Of a stretch of DNA of 64,000 nt, positions 17,513 to 26,712 are shown piece after piece. Made by a program: the position numbers and the translations under genes. Numbering within the stretch: the first letter of the stretch is position 1; every line of letters starts with the position of its first letter. The notes under the pieces are model-generated. The model was not told the DNA's origin. It saw only the letters and a list, made by a program, of their open reading frames with translations, and made no database searches. This stretch comes from Mycolicibacterium vaccae NBRC 14118 = CIP 105934 (GTDB lineage Bacteria; Actinomycetota; Actinomycetes; Mycobacteriales; Mycobacteriaceae). The stretch is from the NCBI RefSeq assembly GCF_001552715.1, contig NZ_BCRS01000006.1, forward strand, positions 1-64,000. The letters are read 5' to 3'.

Positions 17513-18574
17513 CTACGAATCCGGTGCCGGGTCGCCGAACTTGCGTTTGATCGCGCCCCACGGGTCGGCGTACCGGCCGGGCTGCTTCCAGTACGCCGAG
17601 CGCCGTTTGAGGACCGCGCGGATGAGTGGCGCGACGATCGGCAGCACGTATTTCGACACCCCGGCGTTACGGCGGGACTCGTCGATCATGTCCTGCCACG
17701 AATGGTGTTGGAACTGCAGCGCTTCCTGTGCCCGAGTGGTGTCCATCCAGTCGGTGACGAACCAGGCGTCGTCATCGTCGGGGTCTCCCTTGCGGCCCGG
17801 TTCGAGGCCGCCCCTGAGTCCGCGCGCTTCGGCGAGCGCAGGAGTGATGTCTTCGTACAGCAGCCTGTGGGAGTCGTCGCCGGCGATCAGCAGGATCTCC
17901 CTCGCGACGTCGGCCGTGGTCGCCGCGGCGAAAGCCCATGCGACATCGCGGACGTCGACACTGTGCATCCGGCCGTCGATGGGCAGCAGGCTCTCGAAGT
18001 ACAGCGCATCGGCATTGAACGGAATGGCCTTGGGATCCACGCTGAGCACCCCGCCCAGTCGCAGCACCACCCATTCCAGCGAGGACGCCCGCACGATCGC
18101 CTCAGCCTCGGCCTTGTGGGCGCTGTACAGATCGGAGTGCTTCACCGGTGTGTCGGCAGTGACGGGATCGGCGGACCTGTACGGGTTGCGCGCGCCGTAC
18201 ACCGCATTACTGGACGCCTGGACGAAACGAGGGGGAGTGGGCTGGGCTTCGGCGACGCCCACCAGCGTGGCAGTCGCGTCGACGTTCACACGCCGCGCCA
18301 GCGCGCGATTCTTGTAGATCGCCGGCGGGATGACCGCCGCAAGGTGGATGATCACCTCGGGCGCCACCTCGGCGACGAGGCGCGCGGTCTGTTCGGCGTC
18401 GGTGAGATCGGTCCAATGCACCGTCACCCCGGCGGGGAGGCGTTCGGCGGCGGTGCGGTTGGCCGGGGTACCGAGATCGGCGACGACGACCGGGCGGCCG
18501 AGTTCGACCAGTCGCCGGACGGTGGCGGAGCCGACGAGGCCGAAGCCGCCGGTGACGAGGACGGCACCGGGCAT
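17513..18574 (-). CDS. NAD-dependent epimerase/dehydratase (extended SDR)
   Basis: 353 residues with the Rossmann GGFGLVG at the N-terminus and the catalytic YSAHK. The ATG at 18574 is chosen over the GTG at 18577 because GGAG then has a six-base spacing. Members act as sugar epimerases, dihydroflavonol reductase-like carbonyl reductases or 3-beta-hydroxysteroid dehydrogenase/isomerases. Neighbours are lipid genes, not sugar genes, so a small-molecule alcohol dehydrogenase is more likely. It is divergently transcribed from the acyltransferase, sharing a 60-bp control region with it. Confidence 0.78.
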   Translation of the reverse strand: MPGAVLVTGGFGLVGSATVRRLVELGRPVVVADLGTPANRTAAERLPAGVTVHWTDLTDAEQTARLVAEVAPEVIIHLAAVIPPAIYKNRALARRVNVDATATLVGVAEAQPTPPRFVQASSNAVYGARNPYRSADPVTADTPVKHSDLYSAHKAEAEAIVRASSLEWVVLRLGGVLSVDPKAIPFNADALYFESLLPIDGRMHSVDVRDVAWAFAAATTADVAREILLIAGDDSHRLLYEDITPALAEARGLRGGLEPGRKGDPDDDDAWFVTDWMDTTRAQEALQFQHHSWQDMIDESRRNAGVSKYVLPIVAPLIRAVLKRRSAYWKQPGRYADPWGAIKRKFGDPAPDS

Positions 18575-18595
18575 CACAAGCTCCTAGCTGCGGAT

Positions 18596-18624
18596 ATGAC
18601 ATTCTCCGTATTGGAGAGTAGCAT
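18596..18624 (+). promoter_or_regulatory. Promoter with inverted repeat in the spacer
   Basis: ATGACA (18596-18601), 17 bases, TAGCAT (18619-18624), a good match to a mycobacterial SigA promoter, with the acyltransferase ATG 10 bases further on. The spacer contains TTCTCC-N5-GGAGAG (18602-18618), a near-perfect inverted repeat placed where a repressor would block RNA polymerase. The half-site TTCTC/GAGA resembles those at 26720-26746 and 33567-33585. Confidence 0.5.
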
Positions 18625-18634
18625 AACCGGGATC

Positions 18635-19432
18635 ATGTCCGACGAGCGTGCCGAAACCGCCGAGTGGGACCCCGGATTCACCCGGCAGATCACCAATTGG
18701 GTGGGTCCGTTGATCAGACGGTACTTCCGGGCCGAGGTGCGCGGCATCGCTTCGGTACCGGCCGAGGGTGGCGCCCTGGTGGTGTCCAATCACTCCGGCG
18801 GAATGCTGACCCCGGACGTCATGGTGTTGGCGCCGGCGTTCTACGAGTACTTCGGATTCGACCGCCCGCTGTACACGCTGGCCCACTACGGCGTGTTGAT
18901 GGGGCCGCTCGGCGACCTGCTGCGCAAGGCCGGGGTGATCGAGGCCAGCCGGGAGAACGCCGCCGACGCGCTGCGCTCGGGTGCGGTCGTGCTGGTGTTC
19001 CCGGGCGGCGACTACGACTCGTACCGGCCGACCATGACCGCGAACAAGGTGGACTTCGCCGGGCGCACCGGGTATGTCCGGACGGCGCTGGAGACCGGCG
19101 TCCCGATCGTGCCGGTGGTGTCCATCGGTGCGCAGGAGACCCAGATGTTCCTTGCCCGGGGCGATTCGATCGCCCGCCGGATCGGCCTCACCCGCGCCCG
19201 GATGGAGATCCTTCCCGTCAGCGTCGGGTTTCCGTTCGGCCTCTCGGTGATCTTCCCGCCCAATATTCCGCTGCCGTCGAAGATCGTCACCCGGGTGCTC
19301 GATCCCATCGACATCACCGAGCGGTTCGGCGACGATCCCGACGTCGACGAGGTCGACCACCACGTGCGGTCGGTGATGCAGACCGCGCTCGACGAACTGG
19401 CCCGCAAACGTCGCTTCCCGGTGCTGGGCTGA
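18635..19432 (+). CDS. Lysophospholipid acyltransferase (PlsC-like)
   Basis: 265-residue acyltransferase. The conserved NHSGGMLTPD (about residue 50) is the form of the NHxxxxD catalytic block used by a group of actinobacterial PlsC-like proteins, and VLVFPGGDYDSYRP corresponds to the usual FPEGTRS glycerophosphate-binding block, here with Gly-Gly-Asp. The ATG at 18635 is favoured over an ATG at 18597 because the latter lies inside the promoter. The stop overlaps the FadD start (TGATG). It probably transfers an acyl chain to a lysolipid or other hydroxyl acceptor at the membrane. Confidence 0.8.
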   Translation: MSDERAETAEWDPGFTRQITNWVGPLIRRYFRAEVRGIASVPAEGGALVVSNHSGGMLTPDVMVLAPAFYEYFGFDRPLYTLAHYGVLMGPLGDLLRKAGVIEASRENAADALRSGAVVLVFPGGDYDSYRPTMTANKVDFAGRTGYVRTALETGVPIVPVVSIGAQETQMFLARGDSIARRIGLTRARMEILPVSVGFPFGLSVIFPPNIPLPSKIVTRVLDPIDITERFGDDPDVDEVDHHVRSVMQTALDELARKRRFPVLG

Positions 19433-21051
19433 TGGCCGATCAGTTCGGACTGCTGTCCACTCTCTGGCGCGCGCGGCTGATCGCGCCGATGCGCCCGGAT
19501 CGCTACCTGCGGATGGGCCTGGCCATGCGCCGGGCGGGACTGACCGCCACGGTGGGGTTCGCCGCGGCGGCCCAGCGGTGCCCCGACCGTCCAGGTGTGA
19601 TCGACGAGATCGGCACGCTGACATGGAAACAGCTCGACGACCGTTGCGACGCGCTCGGCGCGGCACTGCAGGAAAGCAGGCCGGGCACGGTCGCGGTGAT
19701 GTGCCGCAATCACCGGGGTTTCATCGAGGCGCTCGTCGGGGCCAACCGCATCGGCGCTGACGTGCTGTTGCTCAACACGTCGTTCGCCGGCCCGGCGATG
19801 GCCGAGGTCATCGACCGCGAGGGCGCCGATGTGGTGATCTACGATCAGGAGTTCACTGAGACCGTCGACCGCGCGCTGCAGAACCGGCCGGGGGCGCAGC
19901 GGATCCTGGGCTGGGTCGACACCGCCGATGCGAGCGCAACGAACGGAGCGGGCTCGGGCACCCCCACTCTGGAGACGCTCATCGACGCGCATCTGGGGCA
20001 GCGCCCGCAGCCGGCCGACCGCAAGAGCGACGTCATCCTGCTCACCTCGGGCACCACCGGAACCCCCAAGGGGGCCAAGCGTTCCGCGGGCAGCGGCGGA
20101 TCGGGCGACCTCAAGGCCGTCCTGGACCGTACGCCGTGGCGCGCTGAGGAACCGATCGTGATCGCCGCCCCGATGTTCCACGCGTGGGGCTTCTCGCAAC
20201 TGCTGTTCGCCGCGCTGCTGGCGTGTCCCATCGTCACCCGCCGCAAGTTCGACCCCGAGGCGACGCTGGCGTTGATCGACCGGCACCGGGCCACCGGCCT
20301 CGCCGTCGTACCGGTGATGTTCGACCGGATCATGGAACTTCCCGACGAGGTCCGAAAACGCTACAGCGGCAGGTCTTTACGCTTTGCCACCGCGTCCGGC
20401 TCGCGGATGCGGCCCGACATCGTCACTGCGTTCATGGACGAGTTCGGCGATGTCATCTACAACAACTACAACGCCACTGAGGCCGGGATGATCGCCACCG
20501 CGACACCGGAGGATCTGCGCGCGGCGCCTGACACCGCGGGCCGGCCCGCCGACGGCACCGAACTGCGAATCCTCGACGCCGACCACCGCGTCCTGCCCGC
20601 CGGTGAGGTCGGGCAGATCTTCGTCCGCAGTTCCACGCTGTTCGACGGGTACACCTCCGGTGCCACCAAGGACTTCCACGACGGCTTCATGGCGTCGGGG
20701 GACATGGGTTACCTCGACGAGGCGGGGCAGTTGTTCGTCGTCGGACGCGACGACGAGATGATCGTCTCCGGCGGCGAGAACGTCTACCCCATCGAGGTCG
20801 AGAAGACGCTCGTCGCCCACCCCGCGGTGGCCGAGGCGGCTGTGCTCGGCGTCGAGGACGAGCAGTACGGTCAGCGACTGGCGGCGTTCGTCGTCCCGGC
20901 GGCCGGCCACACCGTCACCGTGGACGATCTCAAGCAGCACGTGCGCGAGAACCTCGCGAACTACAAGGTGCCCCGCGACATCTCGATCATGGACGAGCTT
21001 CCGCGCAGCAGCACCGGCAAGATCCTGCGCAACGAGTTGCGCGGCCGCTGA
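19432..21051 (+). CDS. Acyl-CoA synthetase (FadD-type, AMP-binding)
   Basis: 539-residue adenylate-forming enzyme. Seen: P-loop-like LTSGTTGTPKGAKR (about 200-214), YNNYNATEAG (about 342), SGDMGYLDEAGQLFVVGRDD hinge region and the C-terminal SSTGKILRNEL with the catalytic Lys. It activates a carboxylic acid to the CoA thioester via an acyl-adenylate. Translationally coupled to the acyltransferase upstream. Resembles mycobacterial FadD2/FadD12-like proteins, but I do not assign a number. A Ser/Thr/Gly-rich insertion lies near residues 163-175. Confidence 0.88.
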   Translation: MADQFGLLSTLWRARLIAPMRPDRYLRMGLAMRRAGLTATVGFAAAAQRCPDRPGVIDEIGTLTWKQLDDRCDALGAALQESRPGTVAVMCRNHRGFIEALVGANRIGADVLLLNTSFAGPAMAEVIDREGADVVIYDQEFTETVDRALQNRPGAQRILGWVDTADASATNGAGSGTPTLETLIDAHLGQRPQPADRKSDVILLTSGTTGTPKGAKRSAGSGGSGDLKAVLDRTPWRAEEPIVIAAPMFHAWGFSQLLFAALLACPIVTRRKFDPEATLALIDRHRATGLAVVPVMFDRIMELPDEVRKRYSGRSLRFATASGSRMRPDIVTAFMDEFGDVIYNNYNATEAGMIATATPEDLRAAPDTAGRPADGTELRILDADHRVLPAGEVGQIFVRSSTLFDGYTSGATKDFHDGFMASGDMGYLDEAGQLFVVGRDDEMIVSGGENVYPIEVEKTLVAHPAVAEAAVLGVEDEQYGQRLAAFVVPAAGHTVTVDDLKQHVRENLANYKVPRDISIMDELPRSSTGKILRNELRGR

Positions 21052-21058
21052 GTCGGGG

Positions 21059-22489
21059 TCAGCCGCCGACCGGCGCCATCGCCGAGTCGACGTGACCGGC
21101 GGGCGGCAGGCCGCACGCCCGGCGTAGTACGTCGAAGGCGTGTACGACCGCATCGGTGGCCTCATGCGGGTCGTCGAATGTGCGGTCGTCGGACAACACC
21201 GCGATGTCGAGCTGGTCGACGTAGCTCCATACGGTCATGTTGAACGCGCTGCCCGCGGAAAGCACACCGACCGAATAGATTTCGCTCACCGGCGCCCCGC
21301 CGATGTGCCCGCGTTGTCTCGGCCCCGGCACATTGGAGATCGCGACGTTCATCAGCCGGTTGTGGTCGGCCCGCTTGGCCTGCGCCCGGAACAGCGCCGG
21401 AGCCAGCGGCGGCGGCAGGTACTCCAGCATCCGGCCCTGCAGCGTCGGGCCCAGCAGATCGTTGTTCTCCTTGGCGCGGGTGGTGGCCAGCGAGGTGAGC
21501 CGGACCCGCTCCAGCGGGTCGTCGATGTGCACCGGCAGCGACACCATCATCCCGCCGATCTCGTTGCCGGTGACGCGGTCGGGGGACTTGTCGGTGCTCA
21601 CCGGCACCGTCGCCATGATCGGACGGTCGGCCCGCCCGTCATAACGCAGCAGCAGCTCCCGCAGACCGCCCGCGGCCACGGCGAGCACCACGTCGTTGAA
21701 CGTCACGCCCAGGTGCCGGGTCGTCTCCTTGACCTCGGCCAGCGACAGCGTCGCGGTCGCGAACGTCCGGACCGGGGAGACGACGTGGTTGAGGAAGGTG
21801 GGCGGCGCGTTGAACGGCTTGGCCAGATCCGGCACGGCTCGACGCTGCTTGTCGCGGCGACGCAGCCGGACGGCCCCGCGGGCCGCGTCGGCGACGAGAC
21901 CGGGAAGTCCCGCGATGTTGCGCACGTGGTCGAGCTGAGCGGCACGCAGCAGCTCCCGATTCGAGGGCGCCTCGCACGACGTCGGCTGTTCGTCGCGCTC
22001 GTCCTGCTCGGTGCCGGCCAGATCCATCAGCCGGGCAAGCAGATTCGCCGAGGCGACCCCGTCGGCGAGTGTGTGGTGCACCTTGCCGATGAGTGCGAAG
22101 CGGTCGTCGGCCATGCCCTCGGCGAAATGGAACTCCCAGAGCGGCTTGCTGCGATCCAGTGGGGTGCTGGCGATCTCCCCGATGACGCGGTCGAGTTCGC
22201 GCCGCCGGCCGGGTGCGGGCACCGGCACACGGCGCAGGTGATAGTCCAGGTCGACCGGGCAGTCCTCCAGCCACATCGGATGATGCAGCCGCCACGGGAT
22301 GTCGACCAGCCGGAAGCGCAGCGGGTCGAGCAGGTGCAGCCGCCGCGCGACGGTACGCCAGAACGCGTCGAAGCCGAAGTCCCCGGCATAGTCGGACGCG
22401 TCGATCACCGCGACCTTGAGGGTGTGGGTGTGCAGGTTCGGCGTTTCGCTGTACAGCAGCATGGCGTCCATGCCGTTGAGCCGCCTCAT
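21059..22489 (-). CDS. WS/DGAT wax ester synthase / diacylglycerol acyltransferase
   Basis: 476 residues of the bacterial WS/DGAT family. Seen: N-terminal MRRLNGMDAMLLYSETPN typical of the family start, the catalytic HHTLADG (HHxxxDG) near residue 140, and NVAISNVPGPR in the C-terminal domain. It uses acyl-CoA to esterify fatty alcohols or diacylglycerol for storage lipid. An ATG 18 bases upstream is possible, but the family start favours 22489. No clear ribosome site. It converges on FadD with a 7-bp gap, and both probably feed lipid storage or a fatty acyl pool. Confidence 0.9.
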   Translation of the reverse strand: MRRLNGMDAMLLYSETPNLHTHTLKVAVIDASDYAGDFGFDAFWRTVARRLHLLDPLRFRLVDIPWRLHHPMWLEDCPVDLDYHLRRVPVPAPGRRRELDRVIGEIASTPLDRSKPLWEFHFAEGMADDRFALIGKVHHTLADGVASANLLARLMDLAGTEQDERDEQPTSCEAPSNRELLRAAQLDHVRNIAGLPGLVADAARGAVRLRRRDKQRRAVPDLAKPFNAPPTFLNHVVSPVRTFATATLSLAEVKETTRHLGVTFNDVVLAVAAGGLRELLLRYDGRADRPIMATVPVSTDKSPDRVTGNEIGGMMVSLPVHIDDPLERVRLTSLATTRAKENNDLLGPTLQGRMLEYLPPPLAPALFRAQAKRADHNRLMNVAISNVPGPRQRGHIGGAPVSEIYSVGVLSAGSAFNMTVWSYVDQLDIAVLSDDRTFDDPHEATDAVVHAFDVLRRACGLPPAGHVDSAMAPVGG

Positions 22490-22543
22490 GGACGGATATG
22501 CAACCATCCGCGTTTCATGATCACGGTGGTTTCGCCGAATGTG

Positions 22544-23617
22544 TCAGCCGCACACGGTGTCGAGTGCGTCCCCGGTCTGCAGATCGACGAACGCCGCGGC
22601 GTAGCGCTGCGCGAAGGCCAGGCAGATGTCGGCGCGCTGCCAGGCGTCACCGCCGGACAGCGTGGCCATCCAGATGGCCAGACCGTGCGCGACCGACGCC
22701 CGGTACCGCACCCAGATGTCCTCTGCTGAGGGCAGTTCCTCGGCAGGTAGCCGCAGCGCGCCGCGGTACTCGTCGAGTAGATCTCGTTCGGCCGCCCGCC
22801 GGTCCTCGATGGTCAGCGCCCCTTGCAGGAAGTATCCGAGGTCCAGTGAGAAGCTGCCTCTGCGCACCATCTGCCAGTCCAGGAATCCGACGGTCTCGTC
22901 GGGCAGCACATAGGTGTTGCCGATATGCGGATCCCCGTGGAGCAGAGTCGGTGCCGAGGCCGTCAGCGTACCGATGTAGCGCGCCCAGATGTCGACGAAC
23001 AGTTCGGTGCCGCTGAGAGCGACGACCTCGGCCGGCGCGGTGTCGCCGAGCCGCTCGTGGGCAATGTGCAGCGGGGCGTACTCCAGGCCCTGGAACGCGA
23101 CGAACGGCTCCACCCAACTCAGCGCGCGGTGGCCGGTGAGCCGCTCACCCCAGTACTCGCTGTGCAGTCGGGCCAGCCCGCGCACACCGGCGGCGGCCTG
23201 TTCCACGGTCATCGGACGGGTGGAGTCGCGCGGGTCGGCGCCTCGTGCCGCGACATCTTCCATGATCATCAGGAAGTCGCGGCGCTGTTCGTCGATCACC
23301 GCGAGGTAGACCTGCGGATGATCGAGAGGCAACGCCACCCCGGAGGCGAACAGTCTCGGCTCGTGGTAGAGCCCGCTGGTCAGCTCCACCAGGGCGGCGT
23401 GCTCGGGATCGACCGCCTTGGCGAAGACCGTCGCAGGGCCCGAGCCCGCCGAATACTCCAGCGCCAACCGGGCGCGGCGGTTGGTGCCGTCGTCCCGCAG
23501 CGCCACCCGCACCTCGCTGACCTCGGCGCCCGGAAAGCGTTGTGAGAGCGCCGACGTCATCCAGTCCGGGGTGATCGCGTCCCATCCCTGCGGGATCGAC
23601 AGTTCCCGTGTGTCCAC
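22544..23617 (-). CDS. Aminoglycoside phosphotransferase-family kinase-like protein
   Basis: 357 residues with the kinase-like APH signature: catalytic LLHGDPHIGN (about 255) and the metal-binding FLDWQMV (about 275). In mycobacteria such proteins next to SDRs and ACADs are thought to phosphorylate small metabolites, not antibiotics, but this is inferred. The GTG at 23617 follows the SDR stop by 5 bases, so it lies in the operon of SDR and P450 transcribed from the right. A second member is at 43796-44818. Confidence 0.78.
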   Translation of the reverse strand: MDTRELSIPQGWDAITPDWMTSALSQRFPGAEVSEVRVALRDDGTNRRARLALEYSAGSGPATVFAKAVDPEHAALVELTSGLYHEPRLFASGVALPLDHPQVYLAVIDEQRRDFLMIMEDVAARGADPRDSTRPMTVEQAAAGVRGLARLHSEYWGERLTGHRALSWVEPFVAFQGLEYAPLHIAHERLGDTAPAEVVALSGTELFVDIWARYIGTLTASAPTLLHGDPHIGNTYVLPDETVGFLDWQMVRRGSFSLDLGYFLQGALTIEDRRAAERDLLDEYRGALRLPAEELPSAEDIWVRYRASVAHGLAIWMATLSGGDAWQRADICLAFAQRYAAAFVDLQTGDALDTVCG

Positions 23618-23622
23618 TCCCG

Positions 23623-24462
23623 CTACTTCAGGCAGCTGCCGCCATCGACCGGCAGCGTGACGCCGGTGATGTAGCGCGCCTCGTCGGAAGCCAGGAACAG
23701 CACCGCGTTGGCAATGTCCTCGGGCTCCACCCATCCGATGGGCAGGGTGTGCATGAACTGCGCGACGACTTTCATGTCCTCGGCTGTCGGGTTCTCCAGG
23801 TCCGGGCGGAACAGCTTCATCGTGCCCTCGTTCATGTACAGCGGAGTGTTCACGTTCGTCGGGTGCACGGAGTTGACCCGGATGTTCTGTGCGCCGAGTT
23901 CGACGGCGAACGTCCGCATCAGGCCGACCACGCCGTGTTTGGCGGCGATGTAGTGGCCGGTGTGCGGGTAGGCCTTCAGCCCACCGACCGAGCTGGTCAG
24001 GATGATCGACCCTCCGTTGCCACCGGCGAGGATATGCGGGACACCGGCTTTCACCGTCTTCCACACCCCGCTCAGGTTGACGTCGATCATCGCGGTCCAG
24101 TCGGCCTCGCTGGTCTTGTCCAGGGTCTGGCCGCCGTTGCCGATGCCGGCGTTGGCGATGATGATGTCGAGCCGGCCGAACTCCTCGACGCCGGCGTCGA
24201 CGGCGGCTTTGAGCGCGTCGTAGTCACGGACGTCGACCTCGGCGGTGTGGATGCGCCCACCGGCGTTCTTGACCAGGTCGGCGGTCTCGGCCAGGTCCTC
24301 GGGGGTGGATGCGGCGATTTTGTCGACCGTTTCGATCTTCTTGCAGATGTCGACGGCGATGATGTCGGCGCCCTCCTGGGCTAGCCGCACGGCATGCGCG
24401 CGTCCCTGCCCGCGCGCCGCGCCGGTGATGAAAGCGACCTTGCCTTCTACACGTCCTGCCAT
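23623..24462 (-). CDS. Mycofactocin-coupled SDR-family oxidoreductase
   Basis: 279 residues. The start MAGRVEGKVAFITGAARGQG, followed by HAVRLAQEGADIIAVDIC, is the signature of the mycofactocin-coupled SDR subfamily, which keeps NAD(H) bound and passes electrons to the redox peptide cofactor mycofactocin. Catalytic Ser in LTSSVGG and YIAAK are present. It sits between the P450 (upstream, 52-bp gap) and a kinase-like gene. Expected role: oxidation of an alcohol made by the P450. The mycofactocin biosynthesis genes themselves are not in this window. Confidence 0.88.
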   Translation of the reverse strand: MAGRVEGKVAFITGAARGQGRAHAVRLAQEGADIIAVDICKKIETVDKIAASTPEDLAETADLVKNAGGRIHTAEVDVRDYDALKAAVDAGVEEFGRLDIIIANAGIGNGGQTLDKTSEADWTAMIDVNLSGVWKTVKAGVPHILAGGNGGSIILTSSVGGLKAYPHTGHYIAAKHGVVGLMRTFAVELGAQNIRVNSVHPTNVNTPLYMNEGTMKLFRPDLENPTAEDMKVVAQFMHTLPIGWVEPEDIANAVLFLASDEARYITGVTLPVDGGSCLK

Positions 24463-24514
24463 GTCTGTTCAGTCCTTCTCGGTGGTGGGGTGTTGGGGTT
24501 TGTAGACGACGGTT

Positions 24515-25726
24515 TCAGGAGACGAAGGTGGGCATCGATTCCCAGCCGCGCACCGCGGTGGTGTGCGACGGCCGGGCATTGGCCCAGTCGACCTCCCAGG
24601 TCGGGAAGCGCTTCAGGATCTCCTCCAGCGCGATGCGGCCCTCGAGCCGCGCGAGTGCGTTGCCCATGCAGAAATGCGTGCCCGCGCCGAATGTCATGTG
24701 CGACCGCAGCTCCCGATGGATGTCGAAGACGTCACCGTTGGGCGGGAAGCGCCGGTGGTCCCGGTTCGCGGCGCCGACGAGCATCAGCATCGCCGACCCC
24801 TCGGGCACGACCTGACCGTAATACTCGACGTCGCGGGTCACGTAGCGGGCGATCTGCAGGGCCGGCGGCTCCCAGCGCAGGATCTCTTCGACGGCCTGGG
24901 GGATCAGCGTCGGGTCGGCCACCAGCTGGGCTCGTTGATCCGGGTAATCGGCGAGTGTCTTTCCCGCCCAACCGATCAGACGTGTCGTGGTCTCGCTGCC
25001 CGCCGTCGAGATGACCGTCAGGTACATCAGCAGCTCGTCGCGGTGCAGTTTTCGTCGGGTTCCGGTCTCGTCCTCGAACTCGGCGTTGAGAAGGTCGGTC
25101 ATGATGTCGTCGGACGGATGCTTGGCGCGGTAGTCGATGAACTCGGCGAACACCTCGCCGGTCGCCATCATGTCGACCGAGTCGCTCTGCAGGGTGGCCT
25201 CACCGTGGTCGGTCACCCGGCGCTGATCCTCCTCGGGGATGCCCAGCAGCATGCCGATGACGCGCATCGGCATCTGTTCCCCGAGGTCGTTGACGAAGTC
25301 GAACGTGTCCGAACCGGTCAGCGGATCCAGGCAGCGGGCCGTGAACTCCCGGATCTGCGGTTCCAGCGCCAGCACCTTGCGGGGGGTGAACACCCGGGAC
25401 AGCAGATTGCGGTGGATGTTGTGGATCGGCGGATCTTCGAAGATCAGTGTGCCCGGCGGGATCTCCATGCCGGACTTGATGATCTCCAGCAGCGCCCCGC
25501 GACCGGAGATGAAGGTCTCGTGGTTGATGACGCCCTTGTTGACGTCGTCGAAGCGGCTCAGCGCGTAGAAGTCGTGCGTGGCGTTGTAGTACAGCGGTGC
25601 CTCTTCGCGGAGCCGGGCGAACACCGCGTAGGGGTCCATGTTGAGTTCGACGCTGTACGGGTCGTAGTACAACTCCTCCCCGGTCTGGGCGTCCTGCACA
25701 TCGGAGTTGTCAGCGCTGATCGTCAC
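24515..25726 (-). CDS. Cytochrome P450 monooxygenase
   Basis: 403 residues. I-helix AGSETTT, K-helix EEILR and haem loop FGAGTHFCMGNALAR with the cysteine ligand are all present. The GTG at 25726 has GAGAGG about six bases upstream; an in-frame ATG at 25780 would add 18 unrelated residues. No ferredoxin gene is adjacent. With the downstream mycofactocin SDR it forms a hydroxylate-then-oxidise pair. The ~230-bp upstream region holds several TCTC/GAGA inverted repeats. Confidence 0.9.
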   Translation of the reverse strand: MTISADNSDVQDAQTGEELYYDPYSVELNMDPYAVFARLREEAPLYYNATHDFYALSRFDDVNKGVINHETFISGRGALLEIIKSGMEIPPGTLIFEDPPIHNIHRNLLSRVFTPRKVLALEPQIREFTARCLDPLTGSDTFDFVNDLGEQMPMRVIGMLLGIPEEDQRRVTDHGEATLQSDSVDMMATGEVFAEFIDYRAKHPSDDIMTDLLNAEFEDETGTRRKLHRDELLMYLTVISTAGSETTTRLIGWAGKTLADYPDQRAQLVADPTLIPQAVEEILRWEPPALQIARYVTRDVEYYGQVVPEGSAMLMLVGAANRDHRRFPPNGDVFDIHRELRSHMTFGAGTHFCMGNALARLEGRIALEEILKRFPTWEVDWANARPSHTTAVRGWESMPTFVS

Positions 25727-25953
25727 CGTGTCCCTCTCGCCGATAAAGTCAGTAAGACATCGGGCTGCAATTTGTCTCACAACTTTGGCATCGCGGACAC
25801 GCGAGTGTCAATGGCGAACTCGCTGAACGCAAGTAGTCCTCTCTACAGAGAAGAACTACGCTCTCGTGAACCAGTCAGCGTCAAGATGGGTGCGACGAAC
25901 AGAGCTGCGGGCAGCAGGAAGTGAGCGTGAGCCGACCGGAGGGCGGTTCGGGT
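25727..25953. promoter_or_regulatory. Control region upstream of the P450 operon
   Basis: 227 bp without a gene, between the P450 start and the 3' end of the TetR gene. It is less GC-rich than its surroundings. I see TCTCT-AC-AGAGA (25840-25851) and, beside it, GAGAA followed by CTCTCG, plus CGCAAGTAGT (25828-25837), which equals the first half of the CAAGTA-type boxes elsewhere. A perfect TTGACA lies on the minus strand near 25804-25812 but without a convincing -10 at 17 bases. Exact promoter uncertain. Confidence 0.35.
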
Positions 25954-26673
25954 CTAGAGGGCGGCGAACCCGTGGGCGCAGAAATCCCAGACCTCGTCTG
26001 CGGTGAGCGGGTTGGCGGCGTTCTCATCGACCTCGCCGCTGGACTGGGCCACGAACATCACGGTCTGCATGGTCATCGCGGCCATCCGCTTCGGGTTGAT
26101 CCCGGCGCGGAGCTCTCCGGCGGCGCTGGCATCTTCCATCAGCTCGGTGAGCAACGCGAGCAGGGGGGCGTGTGCGATCTTGACCTCGGACGGGTGCGAC
26201 ACGAGCAACCGTGGCGCGAAATCGGTGAACAGCGGACGCTGGGCCGCGGGGTCGGGCCGCGAGGACTCGAACAGCAACTGGACGGCGACCTTGAGGCGCT
26301 CCATCGGGTCCTCGTGGCCGGCGGTCGCGGCGCGGATCTGGTCGGCCGACCGGCTCAACGCGTCCTCGAACAGGGCCAGAAGGAGCTCGTGTTTACCGTC
26401 GAACTGCAGATAGAAGCTGCGCAGCGACTGGCGGGAGCGGTCGACGACTTCCTGCACGGTGAAGTCGGTGCTGCCCTTCTCGATGATGATCGCCTGAGCG
26501 GCGTCGAGGAACCGCTGCACCCGCTGGGCGGCGCGCAGCTTGGCGGTCTTGATCGACCGTTCGACGGCGCGCTGCTTCCATGCAGGCTCTTCGCTGGGGC
26601 TCGTCACCGGAGGCTCAGATGCAGGTCGAGTGGGAAAAGCATGCACTGACTGTACCGGAGAACGCCTTGGCAT
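25954..26673 (-). CDS. TetR-family transcriptional regulator
   Basis: 239 residues; after a Pro/Ser-rich N-terminal arm of ~45 residues comes the TetR DNA-binding domain (FLDAAQAIIIEKGSTDFTVQ, with RSFYLQFDGKHELLLALF). GAGG lies six bases before the ATG at 26673. Divergent from the crotonase at 26827. The intergenic region carries three alternating TTCTC/GAGAA half-sites, and the same GAGAA-N5-TTCTC motif overlaps the start of the minus-strand Rieske operon at 33568, so it may control both. The N-terminal arm is longer than in most TetR proteins. Confidence 0.82.
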   Translation of the reverse strand: MPRRSPVQSVHAFPTRPASEPPVTSPSEEPAWKQRAVERSIKTAKLRAAQRVQRFLDAAQAIIIEKGSTDFTVQEVVDRSRQSLRSFYLQFDGKHELLLALFEDALSRSADQIRAATAGHEDPMERLKVAVQLLFESSRPDPAAQRPLFTDFAPRLLVSHPSEVKIAHAPLLALLTELMEDASAAGELRAGINPKRMAAMTMQTVMFVAQSSGEVDENAANPLTADEVWDFCAHGFAAL

Positions 26674-26712
26674 AGCGGTCCTCGACCCTCCCTCGGCGCC
26701 CGTGCCCGAGAT

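Noticed and set aside
22544-23617. Aminoglycoside resistance gene
   Set aside because: The HGDxxxxN kinase motif is shared by many metabolite kinases, and the neighbours are catabolic SDR and P450 genes.
25804-25812. TTGACA on the minus strand as the P450 promoter -35 box
   Set aside because: No acceptable -10 hexamer lies 16-18 bases downstream, so it is only mentioned in the control-region entry.
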